This document shows, one piece after another, positions 24,756-35,179 of a stretch of DNA of 43,668 bases. Source of the DNA: Terrisporobacter petrolearius. GTDB taxonomy: Bacteria; Bacillota; Clostridia; Peptostreptococcales; Peptostreptococcaceae. Where the stretch lies: NCBI RefSeq assembly GCF_020748185.1, contig NZ_JAHZMO010000027.1, forward strand, positions 1-43,668, given 5' to 3'. The notes under the pieces are model-generated. The model made no database searches. It saw nothing but the letters and a program-made list of their open reading frames with translations, and was not told where the DNA came from. Both the position numbers and the translations under genes were made by a program. The stretch's first letter is position 1, and each line of letters opens with the position of its first letter.

Positions 24756-24796
24756 CATATATAATAAAATTTATACTTTAGAGAATAGGTGGTTAT

Positions 24797-27004
24797 ATGC
24801 ATGATAAGGAATTACAGGAGATATTAGATAAAATAAAAGAATATGCTCCTAATACGGATACTACTCTTGTAGAAAAGGCTTACTATTTGGCAAAATCTGC
24901 CCATGATGGTGTACTTAGAAAATCAGGTGAACCTTACATAATTCATCCAATAGCTGTTGCAAATATTCTTGTAGAAATGCAACTTGATATAGAAACTATA
25001 TCGGCAGGACTTTTACATGATGTAATTGAAGATACGGACTATACTTATGATGATATAAAAGAAATGTTTAGCAAGGAAGTTGCAGATTTAGTTGATGGAG
25101 TAACAAAACTTGGTCAAATAAAATATCAGTCAAAGGAAGAAACTCAAGCTGAAAATTTAAGAAAAATGTTTTTAGCTATGGCAAAAGATATTAGAGTAAT
25201 TCTTATAAAGTTAGCCGATAGGCTACATAATATGAGAACACTAAAATATATGCCAGAAGAAAAAGCTAAATATAAAGCAAAAGAAACTCTAGAAATTTAT
25301 GGTGGAATAGCCCATAGATTAGGTATATCTAAAATCAAATGGGAATTGGAAGATTTAGCATTAAGATATATAGATCCAGATGGATATTATGATTTGGTAG
25401 ACAAAGTCTCCATGAAGAGAAGCCAAAGAGAAGAGTATATAAGCAGAATAGTAAACTTATTACAAGAAAAATTTAGTGAAGTTAATATAGATTGTGAAGT
25501 TTATGGAAGACCAAAACATTTTTATAGTATTTATAGAAAAATGAAAAATAAGCATAAGACTTTTGAGGAAATTTTTGATTTAACTGCTGTAAGAATAGTT
25601 GTAGATTCAATAAAAGATTGTTATGCTGTTCTTGGTATGGTCCATACTTTGTGGGTACCAATGCCAGGAAGATTTAAGGATTACATAGCAATGCCAAAAG
25701 CAAATATGTATCAATCTCTTCATACTACAGTCATTGGACCAGAAGGTGAGCCAGTAGAAATTCAAATTAGGACTCATGAAATGCATAATATTGCAGAATA
25801 TGGTATAGCAGCTCACTGGAAGTATAAAGAAGGCACAATGAGTAATGATGAAAAGATGGAAGAAAAGCTAAAATGGCTAAGACAAATGATGGAGTGGGAA
25901 AAGGATGTAAAAGACCCACAAGAATTCCTAGATTCACTAAAAGAAGATGTATTCAATAGTCAAGTTTATGTATTTACACCAAAGGGTGATGTAATAGAGC
26001 TACCAGCAGAATCTACACCAATAGATTTTGCATACAGGGTTCATTCAAAAGTTGGAAACAAATGTGTAGGTGCAAAAATAAATGGAAGATTAGTTCCTAT
26101 TGACTATACGTTGCAAAATGGAGAAATTGTTGAGGTTATAACATCAACAAATTCAAATGGTCCAAGTAGAGACTGGCTAAAAATTGTTAAGACTCCAAAT
26201 GCAAGAAATAGAATTAGACAATTTTTTAAGAAGGAAAGAAGAGAAGAAAATATTGAAAGAGGATATGAAATCTTAGAAAAGGAATTTAAAAGATATGGAA
26301 TTCCTTTAAAAGATTCTTCTGTAGAGAAGTTCATGGAACAAATATCGAAAAAATTCAACCAACCAAGCTTAGAGGATTTAATTGCTACTATAGGATATGG
26401 TGGAATTATGGCTAGCCAAGTTGTTCCAAAAGTAAGAGATTTTTATCTTAAAGAAGAAAAGAAAAAAGAAAAAGAGAATAGACAAAAAGAAAATGAAGAT
26501 TTATCAAAATACAATATAACTGACAAAGAATACAAAGAAAAAAGGAAAAAAAGTAGCTCTGGAGTTATAGTTAGAGGATTAGACAATATTTTAGTTAGAT
26601 TTGCAAAATGCTGCAATCCACTTCCTGGAGATGAGATCGTGGGATATGTAACTAAGGGAAGAGGTGTAGCTATACATCGAGCTGATTGCCCAAATTGCAA
26701 ACTGGATGATGAACTTTTCCAAAAAAGACTAGTAGATGTGGAATGGAATAATCCTAAAAAATCTAAATTTGAGGGCGAAATTAAAATAGTTGCTACAGAT
26801 AGAAAAAGTATGCTAAGTGATGTTACTCATATGATTGCTATACAAAAGTTAAATATAAATGGAATTAATGCAAGAAAAACAAAAGAAGGAATAACTCATA
26901 TTAATTTATTAATTGAAGTAAATGATATTTCTGAACTAACAAATTTAATGAAAAAACTGAAAGCTATACCTGGTGTGGAGGATGTTTTCAGGGTAAGGAA
27001 TTAG
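24797..27004 (+). CDS. rel: Bifunctional (p)ppGpp synthetase/hydrolase
   Basis: Makes and degrades the stringent-response alarmone. The 735 residues contain the HD hydrolase domain (HP near 53, LLHDVIEDT near 75), the synthetase domain (YSIYRKMKNK, then PMPGRFKDYIA near 290), TGS (VYVFTPKGDVIELPAESTPIDFAY, about 393-455), a zinc-finger/conserved-Cys region (KCCNPLPGDEIVGY...HRADCPNC) and a C-terminal ACT domain. The RFKD motif, rather than EFDD of monofunctional RelA, together with the intact HD site indicates both activities. dtd follows after 9 bases. Confidence 0.96.
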   Translation: MHDKELQEILDKIKEYAPNTDTTLVEKAYYLAKSAHDGVLRKSGEPYIIHPIAVANILVEMQLDIETISAGLLHDVIEDTDYTYDDIKEMFSKEVADLVDGVTKLGQIKYQSKEETQAENLRKMFLAMAKDIRVILIKLADRLHNMRTLKYMPEEKAKYKAKETLEIYGGIAHRLGISKIKWELEDLALRYIDPDGYYDLVDKVSMKRSQREEYISRIVNLLQEKFSEVNIDCEVYGRPKHFYSIYRKMKNKHKTFEEIFDLTAVRIVVDSIKDCYAVLGMVHTLWVPMPGRFKDYIAMPKANMYQSLHTTVIGPEGEPVEIQIRTHEMHNIAEYGIAAHWKYKEGTMSNDEKMEEKLKWLRQMMEWEKDVKDPQEFLDSLKEDVFNSQVYVFTPKGDVIELPAESTPIDFAYRVHSKVGNKCVGAKINGRLVPIDYTLQNGEIVEVITSTNSNGPSRDWLKIVKTPNARNRIRQFFKKERREENIERGYEILEKEFKRYGIPLKDSSVEKFMEQISKKFNQPSLEDLIATIGYGGIMASQVVPKVRDFYLKEEKKKEKENRQKENEDLSKYNITDKEYKEKRKKSSSGVIVRGLDNILVRFAKCCNPLPGDEIVGYVTKGRGVAIHRADCPNCKLDDELFQKRLVDVEWNNPKKSKFEGEIKIVATDRKSMLSDVTHMIAIQKLNINGINARKTKEGITHINLLIEVNDISELTNLMKKLKAIPGVEDVFRVRN

Positions 27005-27013
27005 GAGGAAAAT

Positions 27014-27463
27014 ATGAGAGCAGTTGTACAAAAGGTTTCATCTTCTAAAGTAACAGTAGATGAAGAAGTTGTTGGACAAATAAATCAAGGATTAATGGTT
27101 TTACTTGGAGTTACTCATGATGATACATCAAAAGATGTGGATTATATGGTAGATAAAATAACAAATTTAAGAATATTTGAAGATGCACAAGGAAAAATGA
27201 ATTTATCTTTAAAAGATGTTAATGGTGAAGTTTTAGCTGTTTCTCAATTTACACTTTATGGGGATGCTAGAAGAGGAAGAAGGCCGAGTTTTTCGGATGC
27301 AGCAAGACCAGAAGTGGCAAATCCGCTGTATGAAGAATTTGTTCAGAAGGTGAAAAATCAAGGAATTAGTGTAGGAACAGGAAAATTCGGAGCACATATG
27401 ATGGTTGATTTAACTAATGATGGACCTGTAACTATATTATTAGAATCAAGAAAAGAATTCTAG
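27014..27463 (+). CDS. dtd: D-aminoacyl-tRNA deacylase
   Basis: Removes D-amino acids mischarged on tRNA. The 149 residues match the family. [15 protein letters not shown], the catalytic-site motif [21 protein letters not shown] (near 78-98) and [23 protein letters not shown] (near 120-145, with the Gly-cisPro-type site as GP) are intact. GGAGG precedes ATG; located between rel and the metallohydrolase in a tight series. Confidence 0.96.
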   Translation: MRAVVQKVSSSKVTVDEEVVGQINQGLMVLLGVTHDDTSKDVDYMVDKITNLRIFEDAQGKMNLSLKDVNGEVLAVSQFTLYGDARRGRRPSFSDAARPEVANPLYEEFVQKVKNQGISVGTGKFGAHMMVDLTNDGPVTILLESRKEF

Positions 27464-27477
27464 GTAGGGGGTAAACT

Positions 27478-28095
27478 ATGATATTAGAAAAGATTATTGA
27501 AAGCTACATGGGTGAAAATACTTATGTAGTTGGAGATGAAAACAGTAAAAAGTGTATTGTTGTAGATCCTGGTGCAAACTTTATTGACATAATGAACTAT
27601 GTGAAAAAAATGAACTTAATTATAGAATATATTGTTTTAACTCATGGTCATGGAGATCATATAACAAATGTTCTAACATTAAAAGACGCAACAAATGCTA
27701 AAATAGTAGCCCACGAGGAAGAAAAAGAAATATTAAAAGATAAGAAAAAAAACTTAAGTGCTTCTCTTCCATCAAATACAGTAGAACTAGATGCTGACAT
27801 ATATGTTAAAGATAATGACACATTAAAAGTTGGGGATATGAAATTAAAGTTTATTCATACACCTGGTCATACTCCAGGAAGTATGTGTATAAAAATTGAT
27901 AAACATATGCTTACAGGAGATACTTTATTTGCAGGCAGTATAGGAAGAACAGATTTTTATGGTGGAGACTATAAAAAAATGGAAAAGTCACTTAAAAAAT
28001 TAGAAAAACATGATGATGATATTACTATTTATCCAGGTCATGGACCAAATTCTAATTTAAAAATAGAAAAAATGACAAATCCTTTTATGAGATAA
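27478..28095 (+). CDS. Metallo-beta-lactamase-fold hydrolase (glyoxalase II-like)
   Basis: A 205-residue MBL-fold protein. The metal-binding THGHGDH is near residue 57, followed by HTPGHTPGS (near 130), TGDTLF (near 148) and YPGHGP (near 185). This is the short GloB-like form common in Firmicutes between dtd and hemZ. The substrate is not known; hydrolysis of thioesters such as S-lactoylglutathione-like compounds is typical for relatives. Confidence 0.88.
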   Translation: MILEKIIESYMGENTYVVGDENSKKCIVVDPGANFIDIMNYVKKMNLIIEYIVLTHGHGDHITNVLTLKDATNAKIVAHEEEKEILKDKKKNLSASLPSNTVELDADIYVKDNDTLKVGDMKLKFIHTPGHTPGSMCIKIDKHMLTGDTLFAGSIGRTDFYGGDYKKMEKSLKKLEKHDDDITIYPGHGPNSNLKIEKMTNPFMR

Positions 28096-28130
28096 ATTAA
28101 CACTTCAAGGATTTCAGAAGGAGCTAGAAA

Positions 28131-29603
28131 ATGATAGGTGTTGTATTAAAAGATCATGACTTTAAATATGAAGTAAGTGAATTAATTAAATTATTTACTT
28201 CTGAATTTAGATTTATTGACAGCAAAGATTGCATGATGGTTGTGGAGAATACGGTATTTTTCCATAATAACAATGTTTTTTCAAAAACAGTGTATTGTGA
28301 AAATTATCAAATTATTCTAGAACATGTAGAGCATAGAAACTTAGAGGGACTATGTGAAAGGGAAAATAAGAAGGTTATAAAGGAAACTATAAAAAGGAGT
28401 ATGTTTAAGATTTTAGAAAAAAAGTTTAACATTACTCCACCATGGGGAATACTTACAGGTATAAGGCCTGTTAAAATAGTTCACTCGTTACTTGATGATA
28501 ATTATAGTGATAATCAAATAAAAGAAAAATTAATGTTAGACTATTTTATAAGTAATGAAAAAATTAACTTAGCTCTTGATATTGCCAAAAGAGAAAGAAA
28601 ATTTATTTACCCAATTGATGAAAATAAAGTATCTTTATATGTGAGTATTCCGTTTTGCCCCACAAGATGTTATTATTGTTCATTCCCAGCTAATTCTCTT
28701 AAGCAATTTGGTAGTTTAAAGCCTATGTATGTAGCTAAATTACTTGAAGAAGTCCAAGGTGTAGCTAGGTTATTAAAAGAACAAAATAAAAGGATTGAGA
28801 CACTATATATTGGTGGAGGAACCCCTACTACTTTAACTCCTAAGGAGATGGACATTTTAATCAAAGGTTTATTTGAAAAATTTGATTTAAGTGGAATTAA
28901 AGAGTTTACAGTAGAGGCAGGAAGACCTGATACAATAAATAGAGAAATGTTAGAGGTTTTAAAGAAAAATAATGTTGATAGAATTAGTATAAATCCACAA
29001 AGTATGAATGATGAAACCTTACAAAAAATAGGTAGAAATCATAGCGTACAAGAAATAATAGATTGTTTTAGCTTAGCTAGGGAAATAGGATTTGATAACA
29101 TAAATATGGATATAATACTAGGTCTAGTAGATGAAAATTTAGATATGGTTAGAAATACTTTAGATAAAATAAAAGAACTATCTCCAGAAAGTCTAACTGT
29201 TCATACCTTAGCAGTAAAGAGAACATCAAAGCTAAAGGAAAATCTTGAAGACTATGAACTTGCTCAGTACGAGGAAATGGTAAAAATGATTAATTTAGCT
29301 ATGGAATATGCAAGAGATATGGGATTAAATCCTTATTATATGTACAGACAAAAACACATGCTAGGTAACTTAGAAAACATAGGTTATTCTAAAGAAGGTT
29401 ATGAATGTATTTATAATATGCAAATTATGGAGGAAAAACAAAGTAATTATGCACTAGGGGCTGGTTCTATAACTAAATTTGTATATCCAGATGAAGATAG
29501 GATTGAAAGGGTAGAAAACGTCAAAAATGTTGAACAATATATAGACAGAGTTGACGAAATGATAAAAAGAAAGTATGAGGAGGTAGAGAAAAATGCTAAG
29601 TAA
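28131..29603 (+). CDS. hemZ: Coproporphyrinogen III dehydrogenase-like HemZ
   Basis: A 490-residue radical SAM protein. The cluster motif CPTRCYYC is near residue 182, preceded by YVSIPF. GGGTPTTL (near 228) and FTVEAGRPDTI (near 263) are characteristic HemN/HemZ motifs. The first 165 residues match the N-terminal extension of the HemZ group, including WGILTGIRPVKIV. Relatives are annotated as oxygen-independent coproporphyrinogen oxidases, but many Clostridia lack full heme synthesis, so the true substrate is uncertain. Its end overlaps hisS by 11 bases. Confidence 0.88.
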   Translation: MIGVVLKDHDFKYEVSELIKLFTSEFRFIDSKDCMMVVENTVFFHNNNVFSKTVYCENYQIILEHVEHRNLEGLCERENKKVIKETIKRSMFKILEKKFNITPPWGILTGIRPVKIVHSLLDDNYSDNQIKEKLMLDYFISNEKINLALDIAKRERKFIYPIDENKVSLYVSIPFCPTRCYYCSFPANSLKQFGSLKPMYVAKLLEEVQGVARLLKEQNKRIETLYIGGGTPTTLTPKEMDILIKGLFEKFDLSGIKEFTVEAGRPDTINREMLEVLKKNNVDRISINPQSMNDETLQKIGRNHSVQEIIDCFSLAREIGFDNINMDIILGLVDENLDMVRNTLDKIKELSPESLTVHTLAVKRTSKLKENLEDYELAQYEEMVKMINLAMEYARDMGLNPYYMYRQKHMLGNLENIGYSKEGYECIYNMQIMEEKQSNYALGAGSITKFVYPDEDRIERVENVKNVEQYIDRVDEMIKRKYEEVEKNAK

Positions 29604-30855
29604 AGCGCCAAGAGGAACAAAAGATATATTACCAAAGGAAGTTTATAAATGGCATTACGTAGAGCAAAAATTTAGAGAGATTTGTGCATTATACGGATAC
29701 GAAGAAATGAGAACTCCTATATTTGAACATACAGAGGTTTTCACGAGAAGTGTTGGAGATACAACAGATATAGTTCAAAAAGAAATGTATACTTTTACAG
29801 ATAAGGGGGATAGACAAATAAGTTTAAAACCTGAAGGAACTGCTGGTACAATAAGATCATTTATTGAAAATAAATTATATGCTGATACACAACCAACAAA
29901 ATTATTTTACATAACTCCATGCTTTAGATACGAAAGACCACAAGCAGGTAGACAAAGACAATTCCACCAATTTGGAATAGAAGCACTAGGAAGTGATGAA
30001 CCATCAATAGATGCAGAAGTAATATCTTTAGCAGTGCAATTCTTTAATGAATTAGGACTTAAAGATTTATCAGTAAATATAAACTCAGTAGGATGCCCTG
30101 TTTGTAGAGAAGGATATAACAAAACTTTAAAAGCATATCTAGATGCTAAATCTGACGTATTATGTGAAACTTGTTTAGATCGAAAAGACAAAAATCCAAT
30201 GAGAGTTATAGACTGTAAAAATCCTACATGTAAAGACAACATAAAAGATATACCTTTTATGGTAGACCACATTTGTGATGATTGTAAGGAACACTTTGCT
30301 AAATTACAAGAATATTTAAGAGAAATGGATATAAAATTTGTAGTTGATAAAACTATAGTTAGAGGTCTCGACTACTACAAGAAAACTGCTTTTGAAATAA
30401 TATCAAATGATATAGGTTCACAAAGTACAGTTTGTGGTGGAGGAAGATATGACGGCCTTGTTGAGCAACTAGGAGGGCCAAAAGGCATAAGTGGTATAGG
30501 ATTTGGGCTTGGAGCAGAAAGACTATTATTAACTTTAGAAAATAATAACATAGAAATAAAAAATCCAAAAGCTACAGATATATACATAGCTACAATCGGT
30601 GATGCAGCTAAGACTAAAAGTTTTAGTCTAATAAAGGCATTAAGAGATAATCACATAAGTGCTGATATAGATCACTTAGGAAAAAGTTTAAAAGCTCAAT
30701 TTAAATACTCAGACAAAATAAATGCTAAATATACAATAGTTATAGGTGATGACGAGTTAGCTAATGATGCAGCTACTCTTAAAAATATGGAAACATCAGA
30801 GCAAACTACTGTAAAACTTAGTGAGTTAGTAAATGAGTTAAAAAATAGATTATAA
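29593..30855 (+). CDS. hisS: Histidyl-tRNA synthetase
   Basis: A 420-residue class II synthetase. Motif 1 region PIFEHTEVFTRSVG, motif 2 FRYERPQAGRQRQFHQFGIE (near 111-130), histidine-binding motif RGLDYY (near 258) and motif 3 GIGFGLGAERLLL (near 300-312) are present. The C-terminal anticodon-binding domain follows (IYIATIG...). It starts inside the hemZ stop region with GAGGAGG upstream, implying coupled translation. No T-box leader is visible. Confidence 0.97.
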   Translation: MLSKAPRGTKDILPKEVYKWHYVEQKFREICALYGYEEMRTPIFEHTEVFTRSVGDTTDIVQKEMYTFTDKGDRQISLKPEGTAGTIRSFIENKLYADTQPTKLFYITPCFRYERPQAGRQRQFHQFGIEALGSDEPSIDAEVISLAVQFFNELGLKDLSVNINSVGCPVCREGYNKTLKAYLDAKSDVLCETCLDRKDKNPMRVIDCKNPTCKDNIKDIPFMVDHICDDCKEHFAKLQEYLREMDIKFVVDKTIVRGLDYYKKTAFEIISNDIGSQSTVCGGGRYDGLVEQLGGPKGISGIGFGLGAERLLLTLENNNIEIKNPKATDIYIATIGDAAKTKSFSLIKALRDNHISADIDHLGKSLKAQFKYSDKINAKYTIVIGDDELANDAATLKNMETSEQTTVKLSELVNELKNRL

Positions 30856-30874
30856 TTATAATTGACATAAACAT

Positions 30875-30909
30875 AAGGTGGTAGAATTTTTTATTCTTTC
30901 ACCTTTTAG
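30875..30909 (+). terminator. Terminator between hisS and aspS
   Basis: AAGGTGGTAGAAT and ATTCTTTCACCTT pair at 11 of 13 positions, followed by TTAGT. The T run is short. Confidence 0.6.
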
Positions 30910-30933
30910 TGCGTAAATGACGAAGGAGGAAAT

Positions 30934-32718
30934 ATGGAGAACTTAAAAGGATTAAAAAGAACTCATTATTGTGGTGATTTAAGAATTGCTAACGTGGGTG
31001 AAGAAGTAGTTTTAAATGGATGGGTACAAAAGAAGAGAAACTTAGGTGGATTAGTATTCGTTGATTTAAGAGATGTTAGAGGAATAGGTCAAATAATATT
31101 TGATACAAATGTAAGTGAAGAAGCATTTAACAAAGCTGAAAAATTAGGTTCAGAATATGTTGTTGCTGTTAAGGGTATAGTTAGAGAAAGACAATCTAAA
31201 AATCCTAACATGCCAACAGGAGATATAGAAATAGAAGCAACTGAACTTAGAGTTTTAAGTAAATCAGAAACTCCACCAATATATATAAAAGATAATGACA
31301 ATGTTTCTGAAGATTTAAGATTAAAATATAGATTCTTAGATTTAAGAAAGTCTTCTATGCAACAAAACTTAATACTTAGAAGTAAAGTTGCTAGAACAGT
31401 AAGAAACTATTTAACAGACAATAACTTTATAGAAATAGAAACTCCTTTCTTAATAAAGCCATCTCCAGAAGGAGCTAGGGATTATTTAGTACCAAGTAGA
31501 GTTAACCCAGGTAAATTCTATGCTTTACCACAATCACCACAATTATTTAAACAATTATTAATGGTAAGTGGTATGGATAGATACTTCCAAATAGTAAAAT
31601 GTTTCAGAGATGAAGATTTAAGAGCTGATAGACAGCCAGAATTCACTCAAATAGACTGTGAAATGTCATTTGTTGATGAAGAAGATGTAATGGGAATAAT
31701 GGAAAAAATGCTTCAAGAAATATTTAAAGATACTTTAAATGTTGATGTAGAGTTACCACTTCCAAGAATAACTTACAAAGAAGCTATGGAGAGATTTGGA
31801 TCTGACAAACCTGACACTAGATTTGGATTAGAATTTGTAAATATATCTGATATAGTTAAAGACTGTGGATTTGGAGTATTTGCAGGTGCTGCTTCTGATG
31901 AAAAAGGTAGTGTTAGAGGTATAAATGTAAAAGGAGGCGCAGAAGCGTTCTCTAAAAAAGGAATGAAAAAATTAGAAGAGCATGCTAAAACTTACAAAGC
32001 TAAAGGACTTGCTTGGATAAAATTAACTGAAGTTGGAATAGAATCTCCAATAGCTAAATTCTTCTCTGAAGACGAAATGAAAGCTATATTAGAAAGAATG
32101 GGAGCAGAAGCTGGAGACTTATTACTATTTGTAGCTGACAAAAATGCTGTAGTTTACGATGCATTAGGACAAGTTAGACTAGAAGTTGCTAGAAAACTTG
32201 ATTTAATGGATAAAAATAAATACAATTTATTATGGGTAACAGAATTCCCATTATTCGAAAAAGACGAAGAAACTGGAAGAATGATAGCAATGCATCATCC
32301 ATTCACATCTCCATTAGATGAAGATGTTGAAGGTTTAACTGGTAATAACAAAACTAGTTTAAGAGCTAAAGCTTATGATATAGTGTTAAATGGATATGAA
32401 ATAGGCGGAGGAAGTGTTAGAATATCTAACAGTGATATCCAAAAGAAAATGTTTGATGCTATAGGAATTAGTGATGAAGAAGCTAATGATAAATTTGGAT
32501 ACTTATTAGAAGCATTTAAGTACGGTGTACCACCACATGCTGGATTAGCATTTGGATTTGATAGATTAATAATGTTACTTACTGGAGCTGACAATATTAG
32601 AGAAGTAATAGCATTCCCTAAAAATCAAAATGCTATATGCCCAATGACAAATGCGCCAGGTGTTGCAGATGATATTCAGTTAGATGAATTATCTATAAAG
32701 CTTAACATAGAAGAATAA
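30934..32718 (+). CDS. aspS: Aspartyl-tRNA synthetase
   Basis: A 594-residue bacterial-type AspRS. It has the N-terminal OB anticodon-binding domain (VVLNGWVQKKRNLGGLVFVDLRD, about 25-50). Class II motif 2 (FQIVKCFRDEDLRADRQPEFTQIDCE, about 218-243), the bacterial GAD insertion (about 290-420) and motif 3 (GLAFGFDRLIMLLTG, about 537-551) follow. GAAGGAGG precedes ATG. Whether it also charges tRNA-Asn cannot be told from this region. Ends in a good terminator. Confidence 0.97.
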   Translation: MENLKGLKRTHYCGDLRIANVGEEVVLNGWVQKKRNLGGLVFVDLRDVRGIGQIIFDTNVSEEAFNKAEKLGSEYVVAVKGIVRERQSKNPNMPTGDIEIEATELRVLSKSETPPIYIKDNDNVSEDLRLKYRFLDLRKSSMQQNLILRSKVARTVRNYLTDNNFIEIETPFLIKPSPEGARDYLVPSRVNPGKFYALPQSPQLFKQLLMVSGMDRYFQIVKCFRDEDLRADRQPEFTQIDCEMSFVDEEDVMGIMEKMLQEIFKDTLNVDVELPLPRITYKEAMERFGSDKPDTRFGLEFVNISDIVKDCGFGVFAGAASDEKGSVRGINVKGGAEAFSKKGMKKLEEHAKTYKAKGLAWIKLTEVGIESPIAKFFSEDEMKAILERMGAEAGDLLLFVADKNAVVYDALGQVRLEVARKLDLMDKNKYNLLWVTEFPLFEKDEETGRMIAMHHPFTSPLDEDVEGLTGNNKTSLRAKAYDIVLNGYEIGGGSVRISNSDIQKKMFDAIGISDEEANDKFGYLLEAFKYGVPPHAGLAFGFDRLIMLLTGADNIREVIAFPKNQNAICPMTNAPGVADDIQLDELSIKLNIEE

Positions 32719-32728
32719 TATTTAAAAT

Positions 32729-32768
32729 AAACAGGCAGGTTATAACTTAGTTATGAACTGCCTGTTTT
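32729..32768 (+). terminator. Terminator after aspS
   Basis: AAACAGGCAG pairs perfectly with CTGCCTGTTT around a 19-base loop, then TTAATT. Confidence 0.75.
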
Positions 32769-32978
32769 AATTAAGAAGAAGCTATTTTTATGGGTAGGAT
32801 TTTAATTTTTAACGTTTTATATTAAGTTTCAAATTTTATTAAAAGGGTACTAATAAAAATAATAGAAAAATTTTAATATTAAATGATAATAAAGTAAAAA
32901 TAATATCTATAATATAAGTAGTACAAAGTTTTATAGAGAGGAGATATAAGATTATTAAAAGTCTTATATTAAAGGATA

Positions 32979-33443
32979 ATGAATAATATATTTTTTTATG
33001 AAACAGAGATAGGTATTATAGGAATTAGAGAAAATAATAAAGCAATAACAGATATATTTTTTTCAAAAGTAGATACTAATGATAATATAGAGGAAACAGA
33101 TTTAATAAAAGAATGTTTTAAGCAATTAAAAGAGTATTTTGAAGGAAATAGAAGAGACTTTGATTTGCCACTAGAGACTAGAGGAACAGAATTTCAAAAG
33201 AAAGTATGGGATGAACTTTTAAAAATACCTTATGGAGAAACTAAAAGTTATAAAGACATTGCTATTGCTGTTGGAAATGAAAAAGCATGTAGGGCAATAG
33301 GAATGGCAAATAATAAAAATCATATACCAATAATCATTCCATGCCATAGAGTGATTGGCTCTAATGGAAAATTAGTTGGATATGCTGGTGGACTTAATGT
33401 GAAAGAAAAATTACTTAATATAGAAAATTTAGACGTAAAATAA
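32979..33443 (+). CDS. Methylated-DNA-protein cysteine methyltransferase
   Basis: A 154-residue suicide repair enzyme that takes alkyl groups from O6-alkylguanine. The acceptor Cys is in IIPCHRVIG (near residue 122), with [20 protein letters not shown] (near 70) and [10 protein letters not shown] (near 107) completing the active site and recognition helix. The ribosome-binding site (AAAGGA) is close to ATG 32979. It precedes nfo by 11 bases, forming a DNA repair pair. Ogt and AdaB types cannot be separated here. Confidence 0.93.
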   Translation: MNNIFFYETEIGIIGIRENNKAITDIFFSKVDTNDNIEETDLIKECFKQLKEYFEGNRRDFDLPLETRGTEFQKKVWDELLKIPYGETKSYKDIAIAVGNEKACRAIGMANNKNHIPIIIPCHRVIGSNGKLVGYAGGLNVKEKLLNIENLDVK

Positions 33444-33454
33444 AGGAGAATAAA

Positions 33455-34288
33455 ATGTTAAATATAGGATGTCATTTATCAGTATCAAAAGGATTTAAAA
33501 ATATGGGAGACGAAGCTCTAAGTATAAATGCAAATACTTTTCAGTTTTTTACTCGCAATCCGAGAGGAGGAAAGGCTAAAGACTTAGATGAAAAAGATAT
33601 ACAAGCTTTTTTAGAAATAGCTAAAGAAAATAAATTTGCCAAATTATTAGCTCATGCACCATATACTTTAAATGCTTGTGCAGCAGATGAAAGTAAAAGA
33701 GAATTTGCGATACAAACTTTTGCAGATGATTTGAGAAGATTAGAAATGGTGCCAGGAAATTTATATAACTTTCATCCAGGAAGTCATGTGAAACAGGGTG
33801 TAGAAGTTGGAGTTCAATATATTGCAGATATGATAAATCAAACTTTAACACCTAAGCATTCTACTACAGTATTACTTGAAACGATGGCTGGAAAAGGGAC
33901 AGAAATAGGAAGAAACTTTGAAGAATTAAAAGCAATAATAGATAAGGTTGAATTAGGCGATAAAATAGGTGTATGTATGGATACTTGTCATGTATTCGAT
34001 GCTGGCTACGACATAGTCAATGATTTAGATGGTGTATTAGAAGAATTTGATAGAGTTTTAGGTTTAGATAGATTAAAAGCAATTCACTTAAATGATAGTT
34101 TAAATGTTCGCGGAAGTCATAAAGATAGACATGCTAAAATAGGTGAAGGAAATATAGGTTTAGAAGCAATAACTAGAATAATAAATCACCCGAAACTTAA
34201 ACATTTACCATTTTTACTTGAAACACCAAATGAATTAGATGGATATGCAAAAGAAATTAAATTACTTAAAAGTGTATATAATGATTAA
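33455..34288 (+). CDS. nfo: Endonuclease IV
   Basis: Cuts DNA 5' of abasic sites, using three zinc ions. The 277-residue TIM barrel shows the family motifs: [10 protein letters not shown] at the start, HAPYTLN (near 66), NFHPGSHV (near 107), [13 protein letters not shown] (near 140), [13 protein letters not shown] (near 175), HLNDS (near 211) and the terminal [13 protein letters not shown] precedes ATG. With the neighbouring alkyltransferase and AlkD-like gene it suggests a locus for alkylated and abasic DNA. Confidence 0.95.
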   Translation: MLNIGCHLSVSKGFKNMGDEALSINANTFQFFTRNPRGGKAKDLDEKDIQAFLEIAKENKFAKLLAHAPYTLNACAADESKREFAIQTFADDLRRLEMVPGNLYNFHPGSHVKQGVEVGVQYIADMINQTLTPKHSTTVLLETMAGKGTEIGRNFEELKAIIDKVELGDKIGVCMDTCHVFDAGYDIVNDLDGVLEEFDRVLGLDRLKAIHLNDSLNVRGSHKDRHAKIGEGNIGLEAITRIINHPKLKHLPFLLETPNELDGYAKEIKLLKSVYND

Positions 34289-34292
34289 TAAC

Positions 34293-34330
34293 AAAATGCT
34301 TGAGATAAAATTTATTTCAAGCATTTTTAT
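34293..34330. terminator. Bidirectional terminator between nfo and alkD-like
   Basis: AAAATGCTTGA and TCAAGCATTTT pair and are flanked by A's and T's on the two sides, between convergent genes. Confidence 0.8.
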
Positions 34331-34332
34331 TT

Positions 34333-35040
34333 TTACTTAACATTATTTTTTTTAAGGCTTCTCATTAAATCTTTATCTTCCTTACTTACACGTGTGGATT
34401 CAATGATTTTTTGCAAAGATTTGTTGTATGTAAAATTATCTAAGTTATTATTTTTTAAAAATGCTAAGGTTTTTTCTGGAAAATCAATATATGCATATGA
34501 TACAGCCCAAGCTACTGCCATTTTAACATAATATCCATCGTGGTGAATATTATTTAAAGTATTTAATACATCATCAATATAATCTTCAATTATGTAAAAG
34601 TTAAGAATCATAACAACGGCAAATCTAATATCAAACTCATTTTCTGATGAAGTATAAGGTAAAATAAAATTCCAAACTTCATTTATATTTTTCTTTGTAA
34701 ATTTTAAATTATTACAAAAACTATCACAAATTGCCCAATTATCTATTTTAGGTATGAAATTTTTTATATAATTAAATCTATTTTCATTATCGGTTTTTAA
34801 ATATCCGATTATTAACCCTTCAATCATTATTTCTTCATAATATTTTGTATCATTATTATTTAAATAATTATAATAATCTTCTTCCTTAGATAGATTTTTA
34901 GCTATTTTTCTAAGTAGTGGAAGTCTAACGCCTAAAATATTTTCCACACCAGGACATAAATTGCTATGAAAACTTCTATATTTATCGTCAGCTAATTTAA
35001 TTAATTCTTGCCTAATTTTTTCTTTTTTATTATTAATCAT
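34333..35040 (-). CDS. AlkD-like DNA alkylation repair protein
   Basis: A 235-residue all-helical HEAT-like-repeat protein. Family features are the start (PGVENILGVRLPLLRKIAKNL, near 29-50), IIGYLKTDNENRFNYIKNFIPKIDNWAICDSFCNNLKF (the Asp-Trp region near 105) and VKMAVAWAVSYAYIDFPEKTLAFL near 175-195. Some AlkD proteins excise N3- and N7-alkyl purines without base flipping; others lack activity. It is convergent with nfo and ends at a shared terminator. Confidence 0.88.
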   Translation of the reverse strand: MINNKKEKIRQELIKLADDKYRSFHSNLCPGVENILGVRLPLLRKIAKNLSKEEDYYNYLNNNDTKYYEEIMIEGLIIGYLKTDNENRFNYIKNFIPKIDNWAICDSFCNNLKFTKKNINEVWNFILPYTSSENEFDIRFAVVMILNFYIIEDYIDDVLNTLNNIHHDGYYVKMAVAWAVSYAYIDFPEKTLAFLKNNNLDNFTYNKSLQKIIESTRVSKEDKDLMRSLKKNNVK

Positions 35041-35179
35041 ACAATCACCTCATATAAATGAGTATATCACATATAATAAATTAGTAAACGAGAAGAAAGA
35101 AGTCTAAATTTATTATTATAAATATAGACTTCTTAAATTTAACTTTTGAAGCAAAGTATTGAAGGGAAGTAATATTTAG

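Noticed and set aside
25607..26700. Minus-strand open frames inside rel and similar frames inside other genes
   Set aside because: They are antisense shadows of strongly supported coding sequences, with no ribosome-binding sites or recognisable products.
30855..30933. Possible T-box remnant (AAGGTGGTAG) before aspS
   Set aside because: It lacks the specifier stem and the GGTACC-type antiterminator sequence; it reads as a simple terminator hairpin between hisS and aspS.
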